Assembly (NCBI GenBank): GCA_964194555.1
Contig: CAXMMT010000048.1
Location: 1 to 20,315, forward strand
Reading direction: 5' to 3'
Source of the DNA: SZUA-217 sp964194555
Lineage (GTDB): Bacteria > Actinomycetota > Acidimicrobiia > Spongiisociales > ZC4RG35
DNA: 20,315 nt
Below are positions 1 through 6,449 of this stretch, one piece after another; position 1 is the first letter of the stretch, and the number at the start of each line of letters is the position of its first letter. The notes under the pieces were generated by a model that searched no databases, was not told the DNA's origin, and worked only from the letters and a program-made list of their open reading frames with translations. A program made the position numbers and the translations under genes.

Positions 1-1200
1 TTCGAACAATGAACGAGTGTGCGGGCCATAGTTCTTCCACGCCCGGAGACAATCTTGCATTTCCTGACGGTTGGTTATTGATCCTCCACCGGGGGTACAG
101 GTGCCTCCCGAGACTTCTGATGTTGCTCCCGGATCGATGTAATCCCAGAGCGGAGAGTGGTCGAGTTCTTCGGCGTGCAGATCGTTGACCTGTTCGCAAT
201 CGGTGGAGACATACGTTCCGAGTGGGTAGTTTTCGCGAGTCGTGTCGGAGCTAAGGCCACCTTTGCACAAGAGCCGGCCTTCGAGGTCGGGGGTGGCGAT
301 TCCGTCGAAGAGGCCGGTGCCCATGGCTCCCGATGCGTTGCCGGTCCATGTTTCGACCTGGTCGACCGGGTTGGTGATGATGGCGCAGTTGGTGCTGTCG
401 TTGACCGACCCCGGCGTTGTGGTCACCAGCTCCAGAGGATGGTCGGACCCGGTGATGATGTTTGATGCCATTCTCGACGAGTTGCCGCCGGAACAGAGTT
501 CCGGCGTGCCATAGGTCCCGTTGCCGTATAGGTAGAGGTTGAGCTTGCCGAAGTTGCCTTCGGACGAAGCGGTGCAGGGTTCGATGTCGAGGTTTGTCGT
601 GGACTGGGCGGCAAAGCAGGCCTGATCGGAGCTGGCACCGCTCGGTCCTATCGCGAAAGGCAGCACACCTCCGACGATGTCGAGGTCCAGCCCCGCTTCG
701 GCGAACGCTCCGACACTGAGGGAATCAACTCCGATGACCCCGGCGAACGCAGTGTCGACTTCGCTACCGGGGAGCACAACCCGGACCTGTTGGAAGTTGT
801 CGGTGAATGTGATGCAGTTGCTGATGAAGGACTGCTGGACATACTCCGCCGGCTTCGAAGCGTCGATGCACCCATCCCACTCGACGTCGGAGTATCGCCC
901 GGGCAACGTTCCTTCAACCACGTCGAGGACTTCCTCAGCGCCCCTACAGGCGGCTAGATCGCCACCGGTCCTGCCGACACAGTCCGGGTGGCTGGTTGCC
1001 AACCCTGTGCGAGCGAATTGGATCGCTGCGAGAGCGCCCACATCGGCAGCGGACTGCTGTTGTCTTCGCTCGTCGAAACCGAGACCCGAGTCCACAGCTA
1101 CTGCGGCAAAGCCCATGAGCATCACCATTGCCAGGGCGACCAGAAGTGCGGTGGCCCCACGATCCGATCCAGCATCAAGCCGAGTCGGTGTCTGCTTCAT
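1..1200 (-). CDS. TadG-like pilus-assembly/surface protein, partial (C-terminus beyond left edge)
   Basis: I translated this frame by hand. It is open for 400 codons from an ATG at 1200 to the window edge. The N-terminus has the Tad-domain pattern: a basic/acidic head ending in DRGA, one hydrophobic segment (about residues 19-36), then AVDSGLGFDERRQQQSAADV and an Ala-rich helix. This is typical of TadG-like (Flp pilus-assembly TadE/G-like) proteins, which are anchored by one N-terminal helix with a large extracytoplasmic part. The body is rich in Gly, Thr, Ser and Asn and holds 12 cysteines, which suggests a disulfide-stabilised secreted domain. The start overlaps the stop of the TadE-like gene in an ATGA, so the two are translationally coupled. 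The role of the large domain is not identifiable; attachment or pilus biogenesis is inferred from the family. Confidence 0.8.
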   Translation of the reverse strand, partial: MKQTPTRLDAGSDRGATALLVALAMVMLMGFAAVAVDSGLGFDERRQQQSAADVGALAAIQFARTGLATSHPDCVGRTGGDLAACRGAEEVLDVVEGTLPGRYSDVEWDGCIDASKPAEYVQQSFISNCITFTDNFQQVRVVLPGSEVDTAFAGVIGVDSLSVGAFAEAGLDLDIVGGVLPFAIGPSGASSDQACFAAQSTTNLDIEPCTASSEGNFGKLNLYLYGNGTYGTPELCSGGNSSRMASNIITGSDHPLELVTTTPGSVNDSTNCAIITNPVDQVETWTGNASGAMGTGLFDGIATPDLEGRLLCKGGLSSDTTRENYPLGTYVSTDCEQVNDLHAEELDHSPLWDYIDPGATSEVSGGTCTPGGGSITNRQEMQDCLRAWKNYGPHTRSLFE

Positions 1201-1640
1201 GGACAGGGTTCCGTCCCGTCAGTCCAGTCTGCGGGTTTCTCGATTCTTATCTCGACGCTCGACTTCAGGGTTGAGAGACTGGAGAAGAAGGGGTCCAAGA
1301 TCCCGGTGAGTGTCTGGTGAGGTGTGATCACAGTGACGGTGACACCATCCCCAACGTCGGGGGAGCCATCGTCGGACTCCCAGGTGATCGTTGTCCCAGG
1401 GTTCGAGCCGATCAGATCCATCCTGCTGCATATCTCCGCAGCAAGATCGGTGTTACCGGTGTCGGGGAAATTGACCGCGGTGAGACGGGCTCCCTCCCGG
1501 GCGCCTTGTTTGACGTCGAGATTGGTTGCCAGGGTCCAGCTGAACTCCACGACACCAACCAGAAGAAGTATCAAGAAAGGGGCGACCATGGCGAACTCCA
1601 CCAGATTCGCACCACGCTCCGACCGTTTTAGGCCTCTCAT
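1197..1640 (-). CDS. TadE-like pseudopilin
   Basis: This is a 147-residue TadE-family protein. The N-terminus, MRGLKRSERG followed by ANLVEFAMV and a long hydrophobic stretch (about residues 17-35), matches the prepilin-like leader of TadE/TadF. A Gly (G10) precedes the putative cleavage point and a Glu lies at +5 (E15), the residues a TadV-type prepilin peptidase recognises. After the membrane helix comes the family-typical QGAREGARLTAV, then a beta-rich extracytoplasmic part with one Cys pair candidate. I chose the ATG at 1640 over a GTG at 1667 because GGAG lies 5 bases upstream of it. The TadG-like gene follows with a 4-base ATGA overlap. No tadA/B/C secretion genes are in view, so the rest of the locus, if present, lies to the left. 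Confidence 0.85.
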   Translation of the reverse strand: MRGLKRSERGANLVEFAMVAPFLILLLVGVVEFSWTLATNLDVKQGAREGARLTAVNFPDTGNTDLAAEICSRMDLIGSNPGTTITWESDDGSPDVGDGVTVTVITPHQTLTGILDPFFSSLSTLKSSVEIRIEKPADWTDGTEPCP

Positions 1641-1682
1641 CGGATCTCCAATTGTCCGTTGAGCCACCCAATCCCACCACCG

Positions 1683-1703
1683 TCCGTAGCAGCCTACTAC
1701 GGA
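1683..1703. promoter_or_regulatory. Inverted repeat between tadE-like gene and divergent membrane gene (possible operator)
   Basis: TCCGTAG, seven bases (cagccta), then CTACGGA: two perfect 7-base arms. It lies in the short divergent interval upstream of both genes. The half-site CGTAG/CTACG recurs in the palindrome upstream of pirin at 11609-11626. Binding by a regulator is inference. Confidence 0.35.
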
Positions 1704-1705
1704 AT

Positions 1706-2014
1706 GTGACGGTCGCGCTAGTCCTTTCGAGTATTTTCTCTATGACACCCAATCTCACAGCCACCGGGACCGATGTTCGGTTCATGGAGAACGACTTTTC
1801 ACCAGTTCGGGCACTCGGATTTCTGAGTTTCAGCATCGCCGCCGTGGGCGTCGTCAGTCTGGCCTTCATATCTGCCGTGCATCCGGCGGTCCAAGGAGGC
1901 GTCGTGCGTTTCTTGATGCTCATGGCCATCTGTTTTGGGATCCTGATGGCTGTCATCTGGACGGGAGTCGCCTCGGTGATAGCGATCAGATGGCGGGTCC
2001 GAGAATCTGAATAG
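1706..2014 (+). CDS. Small predicted membrane protein, unknown family
   Basis: This frame encodes about 102 residues with two clear membrane segments (around LGFLSFSIAAVGVVSLAFI and VRFLMLMAICFGILMAVIW) and a possible third at the N-terminus (VALVLSSIF). Codon third positions look GC-biased like the neighbours. The end fits the layout, stopping 18 bases before the convergent ctaA. The start is unsure. GTG 1706 is taken as a compromise. TTG 1652 would add an Arg-containing cytoplasmic head but would leave only 11 bases to the divergent tadE-like start. ATG 1742 would drop the first helix. No Shine-Dalgarno decides it. I do not recognise the family. Confidence 0.5.
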   Translation: MTVALVLSSIFSMTPNLTATGTDVRFMENDFSPVRALGFLSFSIAAVGVVSLAFISAVHPAVQGGVVRFLMLMAICFGILMAVIWTGVASVIAIRWRVRESE

Positions 2015-2017
2015 ATC

Positions 2018-2037
2018 TCTGAGACCGGCCCCTCAGA
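2018..2037. terminator. Weak hairpin between convergent genes
   Basis: TCTGAG, 8-base loop, CTCAGA form a perfect 6-bp stem between the ends of the small membrane gene and ctaA, overlapping the ctaA stop. There is no U-tract on either side, so intrinsic termination is doubtful. Confidence 0.25.
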
Positions 2038-2938
2038 CTTCAGCGGGGGTCGGCAGCTTCTCAGAGATCATCGAAATTGTGGTGGATGCGACCAGCAGAG
2101 ACCACACCGCGGCGGCCAGACCGAGATGTGCTGAGACCAGAAAGGCCGAACTCACCATCGTGAAAACGTGTGCCGCGCCCAGGGCGACATTGACCAGATA
2201 GACCGTTCCAGCGGTCACCATCAGGCGCCTTTCGACGGCGGAGACTCCGAACCGGCTGCTCACGGATATCAGGTAGCCGAGATACATCAGGAGGACCCCT
2301 GCCATCAGGCGATGCAGATAGTGGACCGCAGCCATCGTATTGGACAGGTCGGGTACCAGGGTGTTGTCCATCAGGGGCCACCCAGGGAAATAGCGGTTGT
2401 GCACCACTGATCCCAGGATGATCAGCAGGAACAAGCCGACGGCAGCGACCCCGACTCGAATCGTCCATCCCCGACGACGCCCGGACGGCTCGGGTTCGAT
2501 CTGGGGAAGGCCGGTTGCGACTACCACGACGGTCAACAGGGCCACAACGACCATCGAGATCCCAAGGTGAAGTGAGACGAGGTCGGAGGCGAGGTCACCC
2601 TTGACCACGAGTCGCCCCACCCAGGCCTGAATGCCGATGACGACCACGGCGGCAATTGCGGGAATCACCACATCGGAGCGGTGTCGGTGATTTCGCCAGG
2701 CGCTGACCGCGGTGGCAATCGCCAGAAGCCCGACCAGAGCCGCCAGCCAACGGTGGGTCGACTCGATGACCATGTGATACTCCCAGCGAGGGAGCAGACC
2801 ACCGAGGAGCCCGTCCTCGCACAATGGCCATCGGTCGGCGCAGCCGTAACCACTGCCGCTGCCTCTGGTGAATCCGCCCACGCTCACCAGCAGCAGAGTG
2901 GCGCCAAGGCTCAATCTGGCAAGGAGTCCCGTCCGCAC
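2033..2938 (-). CDS. ctaA: Heme A synthase (CtaA/COX15)
   Basis: This 301-residue integral membrane enzyme oxidises heme O to heme A for aa3-type cytochrome oxidase. The family signature is near the N-terminus: GGFTRGSGSGYGC then RWPLC. Four His positions fit the known heme-binding pattern of the two 4-helix halves: about H62 (ESTHRW), H124 (SLHLG), H209 (YLHRL) and H271 (SAHLG). The pair C33/C40 (GYGCADRWPLC) corresponds to the conserved periplasmic Cys pair of Bacillus-type CtaA. About eight membrane segments are visible and the length is normal. The GTG start at 2938 has no Shine-Dalgarno, but TACGCT lies exactly 6 bases upstream, so translation is probably leaderless. No ctaB or oxidase subunit genes are in the window. 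Confidence 0.95.
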   Translation of the reverse strand: MRTGLLARLSLGATLLLVSVGGFTRGSGSGYGCADRWPLCEDGLLGGLLPRWEYHMVIESTHRWLAALVGLLAIATAVSAWRNHRHRSDVVIPAIAAVVVIGIQAWVGRLVVKGDLASDLVSLHLGISMVVVALLTVVVVATGLPQIEPEPSGRRRGWTIRVGVAAVGLFLLIILGSVVHNRYFPGWPLMDNTLVPDLSNTMAAVHYLHRLMAGVLLMYLGYLISVSSRFGVSAVERRLMVTAGTVYLVNVALGAAHVFTMVSSAFLVSAHLGLAAAVWSLLVASTTISMISEKLPTPAEV

Positions 2939-2944
2939 ACGACG

Positions 2945-2950
2945 AGCGTA
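2945..2950 (-). promoter_or_regulatory. -10 element of ctaA (leaderless arrangement)
   Basis: TACGCT, reading on the minus strand, is separated by 6 bases from the GTG start. This spacing places transcription initiation at the start codon. No clear -35 was found. Confidence 0.5.
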
Positions 2951-3054
2951 GGGACTTGTCTGAGTTCCACGAATGTCACCGTGGCCGTCACTTGCGGGTC
3001 CTCCGGGTCAGGTTCTCACAAATAGTGAAGGGAGGGCTCTACAGCGGTGAGCTC

Positions 3055-3126
3055 CATCTCGGAGACTTCCAATACGACATCTGGGGAGACACCGTCAACA
3101 CCGCATCTCGCATGGAGTCCCAGGGT
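3055..3126 (+). pseudogene. Remnant of a class III adenylate/guanylate cyclase domain
   Basis: The plus-strand frame reads LGDFQYDIWGDTVNTASRME followed by SQG. This is the near-invariant core of class III nucleotidyl cyclases, including the substrate-selecting Asp (codon at 3076), the transition-state Asn (3097) and Arg (3109). The metal-binding FTD motif, the GD motif and the rest of the domain are absent on both sides. Immediately downstream the frame becomes unrelated sequence. It is a fragment, not a gene. It is not a recent copy of the cyclase at the right edge, since the codons differ at many positions. Confidence 0.7.
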
Positions 3127-3153
3127 TCGACCAGATCCGCCCTCTCCACGTTG

Positions 3154-3273
3154 GGGCACCACAAGGGTGTCGTTCCTGGTGTCGGCGACGAAGCGGATCA
3201 ACTCCTCGGGTGGCGCCGGGATGTGGGCCGAGACTTTTACCGGTCGAACGTGGTAGCCGGCGGTGTGTGGCAT
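3154..3273 (-). pseudogene. N-terminal fragment of an SRPBCC (polyketide cyclase/START-like) protein
   Basis: From ATG 3273 the frame reads VKVSAHIPAPPEELIRFVAD then TRND. This matches the first strand and helix of SRPBCC proteins, where a strand of this kind is followed by IPAPPEEVFRFVADTRNDP. After about 41 residues the similarity ends, exactly where the frame enters sequence antisense to the cyclase remnant. The frame stays open to 3016, so an 85-residue chimeric product is formally possible, but the second half is antisense to a conserved cyclase motif and is unlikely to be functional. Confidence 0.55.
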
Positions 3274-3278
3274 ACCAT

Positions 3279-3284
3279 TAGTTT
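3279..3284 (+). promoter_or_regulatory. -10 element of the RibD-C-like gene (leaderless arrangement)
   Basis: TAGTTT lies 6 bases before the ATG at 3291, and no Shine-Dalgarno is present. An overlapping alternative is TACCAT at 3273-3278. Confidence 0.4.
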
Positions 3285-3290
3285 CACACC

Positions 3291-4028
3291 ATGTTTCGCA
3301 CTCTGAAGGCCGCGGGAGATCCGATCGACATCCTCGAGATGCTCTTCTCCGAGAAGAGAGAACGAGGGGACAGACCGTGGGTGATGTTCAACATGGTCGA
3401 GTCGGTGGACGGTGGCACCGCAGTGGATGGCGGAGCCAGTGCTCTGAACGACGCAGACGACCGCGCTCTCTTTCTGGCGATGAGGGCGGTGGCCGACGTC
3501 GTCCTCATGGGCGCCGAGACAATCCGTTCTGAGAGCGTTGGGCCGGTGCGGATGAGTGAGGAGATGAGTCACCACCGGTCCGATGCTGGATTGGAAGGGG
3601 TGCCCAAGATGGTGATCCTCACCCGAAGTCTCAGCCTGGACCCGAAGGCCCGGGTCTTCTCCGACCCCGATGAGCGCCCCACGATCCTGACCGGACACGG
3701 GGTTGACCAGGACCGTCTGGACACTCTGGCCAAGGTGGCCGATGTCGCCCAGATCGACAACCTGGACGGCAACGGAATTGTCGATCATCTCAGTGCGGCG
3801 AAAGTGATCCTCTGCGAAGGTGGTCCCACCGTCAACAGCGTCCTGATGGCTGCGGGGATGATCGACGAGATCAACATCACAATGTCGCCGATGTTGGCTC
3901 TGGGGGAGTCGAAGCGAATAGCTCATGGGGAGCCACTGCAACCGCCCATCGACATGAGTTTGGATCGAATCGTTTCCGGTGATCGGTCCCTATTCCTGAG
4001 ATACATCAAGGCATCAGCAGATTCTTAG
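3291..4028 (+). CDS. RibD C-terminal-domain (dihydrofolate reductase-like) pyrimidine reductase family protein
   Basis: This 245-residue NADPH-dependent reductase-fold protein corresponds to the C-terminal half of RibD, without a deaminase domain. Visible motifs are FNMVESVDGGTAVDGGASAL (about residues 33-52), the segment around ADVVLMGAETIRSES (about 67-81), and the cofactor-side stretch KVILCEGGPTVNSVLMAAGM followed by IDEINITMSPML near residue 180-210. Stand-alone proteins of this kind are common in actinobacteria and are annotated as pyrimidine reductase or dihydrofolate reductase family. Whether it acts in riboflavin synthesis cannot be told here, because no rib genes are adjacent. The stop overlaps the convergent membrane gene's stop (TTAG). 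Confidence 0.88.
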   Translation: MFRTLKAAGDPIDILEMLFSEKRERGDRPWVMFNMVESVDGGTAVDGGASALNDADDRALFLAMRAVADVVLMGAETIRSESVGPVRMSEEMSHHRSDAGLEGVPKMVILTRSLSLDPKARVFSDPDERPTILTGHGVDQDRLDTLAKVADVAQIDNLDGNGIVDHLSAAKVILCEGGPTVNSVLMAAGMIDEINITMSPMLALGESKRIAHGEPLQPPIDMSLDRIVSGDRSLFLRYIKASADS

Positions 4029-4825
4029 AGAATCTTCTGGATTTGCTCGATTTGGCGGCTGAGCCCGATCGCCACCAAGAGGGCCAGCGATCCGTATCCG
4101 GTGATCGTGGCCGTGCGTGACAGCCAGTTGGGCATGCTTTCGAGGAACGAGGAGGCATGGCGGACGCCGGTGGAGGCGACCATGACGAGGATGATCGCCA
4201 GAAATCCGTAGTCGGGCTCGGATCCGCTGAAGCTGGGCACAGTGAACAGAGCAATCACAAGCAGAAGAGCGATTGTGCCGAGAGAGGTGACAACCAGATA
4301 CTCGACCTGCTCCCGGTCTTCGGCAGGAGGCAGTCTCCGATTCGCCAGCCAGTAGACACCAGAAACGGCGAGACCGAAAGCGAGGTGAAGGCCGACAAAC
4401 ATGGCCACGTTCAAGGCAGGAGGGTCGAGGATCAGGAAATCAACCGAGTTGAAGGGCCCCTCGCCTCCCGTTGCCGCAAGGACCACCACTGCGAATCCCA
4501 CCCCCTGAACAGGGCCCAGCCATTTCAGCCACGGGTCCGAACCGACAACCGCAACACTTCCTGCGACACCACTGAAGACGCCTACGAAGACGATCAGAGC
4601 GAGAGTTCCTCCAATGGTGAACTCCCCGATCCGGTTCCCGTTCTCCGTCAGACGCCCCACCATCTCCGGCCCCGCTGCCAATGCGGAGATGCGCATGACG
4701 ATCCGGCCGAGCACACCACCAACGAGAACCCCGCTTATCACGCTGGCAATTCCAAGCAGAGCGACCCGGCGGAACACCCTGTTCATTGCGAGTTGGCTGC
4801 TCACCGCAGGAGCAGGACGGGACAT
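4025..4825 (-). CDS. Multi-pass membrane protein, unknown function
   Basis: This is a 266-residue protein with about seven hydrophobic segments: roughly residues 21-45, 71-95, 100-120, 138-160, 179-200, 205-225 and 240-258. The first helix ends in GGVLGRIVMRI, a motif that recurs in uncharacterised actinobacterial membrane proteins. No transporter signature or catalytic residue stands out. The start at ATG 4825 lacks a Shine-Dalgarno but has TAGGTT 7 bases upstream, matching the leaderless layout of several neighbours. An internal ATG at 4786 is a weaker alternative. The 3' end overlaps the preceding convergent gene by four bases. The gene is divergent from the hydrolase/OsmC gene. Confidence 0.75.
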   Translation of the reverse strand: MSRPAPAVSSQLAMNRVFRRVALLGIASVISGVLVGGVLGRIVMRISALAAGPEMVGRLTENGNRIGEFTIGGTLALIVFVGVFSGVAGSVAVVGSDPWLKWLGPVQGVGFAVVVLAATGGEGPFNSVDFLILDPPALNVAMFVGLHLAFGLAVSGVYWLANRRLPPAEDREQVEYLVVTSLGTIALLLVIALFTVPSFSGSEPDYGFLAIILVMVASTGVRHASSFLESMPNWLSRTATITGYGSLALLVAIGLSRQIEQIQKIL

Positions 4826-4832
4826 CGCGGCG

Positions 4833-4838
4833 AACCTA
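4833..4838 (-). promoter_or_regulatory. -10 element of the multi-pass membrane protein gene
   Basis: TAGGTT on the minus strand, then 7 bases, then ATG 4825. No Shine-Dalgarno is present, so a leaderless transcript is likely. Confidence 0.45.
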
Positions 4839-4874
4839 CCCCACGGCCCCGGATGATCTGGCAGGCTGGGGTCT

Positions 4875-6110
4875 ATGCGTTACGAACAAGTGCAATTCGC
4901 CGGTTCAGATGGCCAGTTATTGGCCGGAAGGATCGACTTTCCGCTCACCGGCGAGCCGTTGGCCTACGCCCTTTACGCCAACTGTTTCACCTGTCACAAG
5001 AACCTGAGTGCGGTCGGTCGCATCGCCGGGACCCTCGCCCATCACGGGATCGCCATGTTGCGGTTCGACTTCACCGGTCTTGGAGATAGCGAAGGCGACT
5101 TCTCGGAGACCAACTTCTCCACGAGCGTCGATGACTTTGTCCAGGCCGCCGAGTTCCTGACGAGGGACTACGGCGATACTGAGCTTCTGATCGGGCATTC
5201 GCTGGGAGGGGCAGCAGCCCTGGCAGCCACCTCTGCGATCGAGTCGGCCCGGGCCGTGGTGACTCTGGCGGCTCCGGTCACCCCCAAGCACATCGAGCGT
5301 CACATCGCCGCCGACCTGGCCGCGATCGAGGCGAAAGGCGAGGCGCAGGTGGTTCTAGCGGGTCGCATGTTCACGTTCCGACAACAACTCATCGATGACA
5401 TCGGGCGAACCCGGGTCGACGAGGCTATTACCCGCCTTGGGCGGCCGCTTCTGGTCATCCACTCGCCAACTGACAACGTCGTCGGCATCGAGAATGCGGC
5501 GGAGATCCTCGACCTGGCCCGTCATCCGAAGAGCTTCATCTCACTCGATGGCGCCGACCATCTGATCACCGTCGACAACGACGCCCGGTATGTGGCGGAG
5601 GTCATTGTCTCGTGGGCGAACCGCTACACCAGTGGCGACCTGGCTGCACATTCCCAGCCCGATTTCATCAGCGAGGCCCCGGAGAGCGTGACCGTGGTGC
5701 GAATCGAGGATGGTTTTCGCACCGACATCATCTCCAACGGCTTTCCGCTTGTCGCTGATGAGCCGGCAAGCGTCGGCGGCACCAACACCGGGCCCACTCC
5801 TTACGACTACCTGCTTGCTTCGCTCGGTTCGTGCACCGCGATGACGCTGCGGATGTATGCAGACAGAAAGAAGTGGCCGTTGGAAACGGTGACCGTCCGG
5901 CTCAGTCATCACAAGGTGCACGCAAGGGATTGTGCCGAGTGTGAATCCGACACCGGATACGCCGACCACATCGATCGGGAGATTGAGGTGGCGGGACCAC
6001 TCAGCTCTGAGCAACAGGAGCGACTGGCTGAGATTGCCGACCGCTGCCCGGTTCACAAGACACTCCACGGCGAGGTAGTCGTGAACAGCCACCTGGCGAC
6101 AACGGTGTGA
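4875..6110 (+). CDS. Bifunctional alpha/beta hydrolase-OsmC family protein
   Basis: This is a 411-residue two-domain fusion. Residues 1-250 are an alpha/beta hydrolase, with the nucleophile elbow GHSLGG (S109), a candidate acid D200 (HSPTD) and H229 (GADHL). Residues 270-411 are an OsmC/Ohr-like domain, with GGTNTGPTPYDYLLASLGSC carrying the first redox Cys (C320) and DRCPVHKTLHG carrying the second (C391). OsmC proteins reduce organic hydroperoxides through such a Cys pair. The hydrolase may supply or clear the substrate, but that is inference. Fusions of this type are known and widespread. The ATG at 4875 has no Shine-Dalgarno and only a poor -10 (CAGGCT, 7 bases upstream). The following small gene starts at a GTGA overlap, so the two form one unit. 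Confidence 0.93.
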   Translation: MRYEQVQFAGSDGQLLAGRIDFPLTGEPLAYALYANCFTCHKNLSAVGRIAGTLAHHGIAMLRFDFTGLGDSEGDFSETNFSTSVDDFVQAAEFLTRDYGDTELLIGHSLGGAAALAATSAIESARAVVTLAAPVTPKHIERHIAADLAAIEAKGEAQVVLAGRMFTFRQQLIDDIGRTRVDEAITRLGRPLLVIHSPTDNVVGIENAAEILDLARHPKSFISLDGADHLITVDNDARYVAEVIVSWANRYTSGDLAAHSQPDFISEAPESVTVVRIEDGFRTDIISNGFPLVADEPASVGGTNTGPTPYDYLLASLGSCTAMTLRMYADRKKWPLETVTVRLSHHKVHARDCAECESDTGYADHIDREIEVAGPLSSEQQERLAEIADRCPVHKTLHGEVVVNSHLATTV

Positions 6111-6406
6111 GCAGGCTCGTTGTCCTCACCAGGAACCTGATGGACGCCAGCCGGGTCCAAGCGACCGTGCCCGACTCCGCTGTTGCCCGCTCCCTCACCG
6201 ACGATGCTCTCTTCAACGCGGACTTGATTCTTCTCGATCTGAGCAGCGGGATAACTCCGGCCGACGTAGTGGCCATCGGGCCGCCGGTGGTCGCCTACGG
6301 CCCCCACGTCGACACCGAAGCGCTCGCCGGCGCCGTGGCCGCCGGGTGCAGGGAAGCGCTGCCACGGTCCCGGGTATTTCAGCGTTTGTCCGATCTGATC
6401 GATTGA
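6107..6406 (+). CDS. Small receiver-like protein, probably degenerate
   Basis: This 99-residue protein starts at a GTG that overlaps the stop of the OsmC fusion (GTGA), so it is translationally coupled to it. The pattern resembles a compact CheY-like fold: strand VVLTRN, strand LILLDL with an Asp (D44) where receivers carry the phosphoacceptor, strand VVAYGPHVD, and a C-terminal helix AGAVAAGCREALPRSRVFQR. The N-terminal acidic pair and the conserved Lys of true receivers are missing, so phosphorylation is doubtful. It could equally be an unrelated flavodoxin-like small protein. Its partner suggests a role linked to oxidative or thiol stress, but nothing in the sequence proves this. Confidence 0.65.
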   Translation: MSRLVVLTRNLMDASRVQATVPDSAVARSLTDDALFNADLILLDLSSGITPADVVAIGPPVVAYGPHVDTEALAGAVAAGCREALPRSRVFQRLSDLID

Positions 6407-6436
6407 GCGCCCTCGGGAATAAGGCGTTTGGGCCTT

Positions 6437-6442
6437 TACCCT
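6437..6442 (+). promoter_or_regulatory. -10 element of the beta-propeller lipoprotein gene
   Basis: TACCCT, then 7 bases, then ATG 6450. GGAG lies only 2 bases from the ATG, too close to act as a normal ribosome binding site, so a leaderless transcript fits better. Confidence 0.5.
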
Positions 6443-6449
6443 CGGAGCA

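Noticed and set aside
677..1309. Long plus-strand frame opposite the Tad genes
   Set aside because: Ser/Arg/Pro-rich composition and full antisense overlap with two recognisable genes.
3237..3941. 234-codon minus-strand frame opposite the RibD-C-like gene
   Set aside because: His/Val/Asp-rich antisense shadow of a recognisable reductase.
4157..5089. 310-codon plus-strand frame opposite the membrane protein
   Set aside because: His/Arg/Asp-rich shadow composition; both the membrane protein and the OsmC fusion explain the region.
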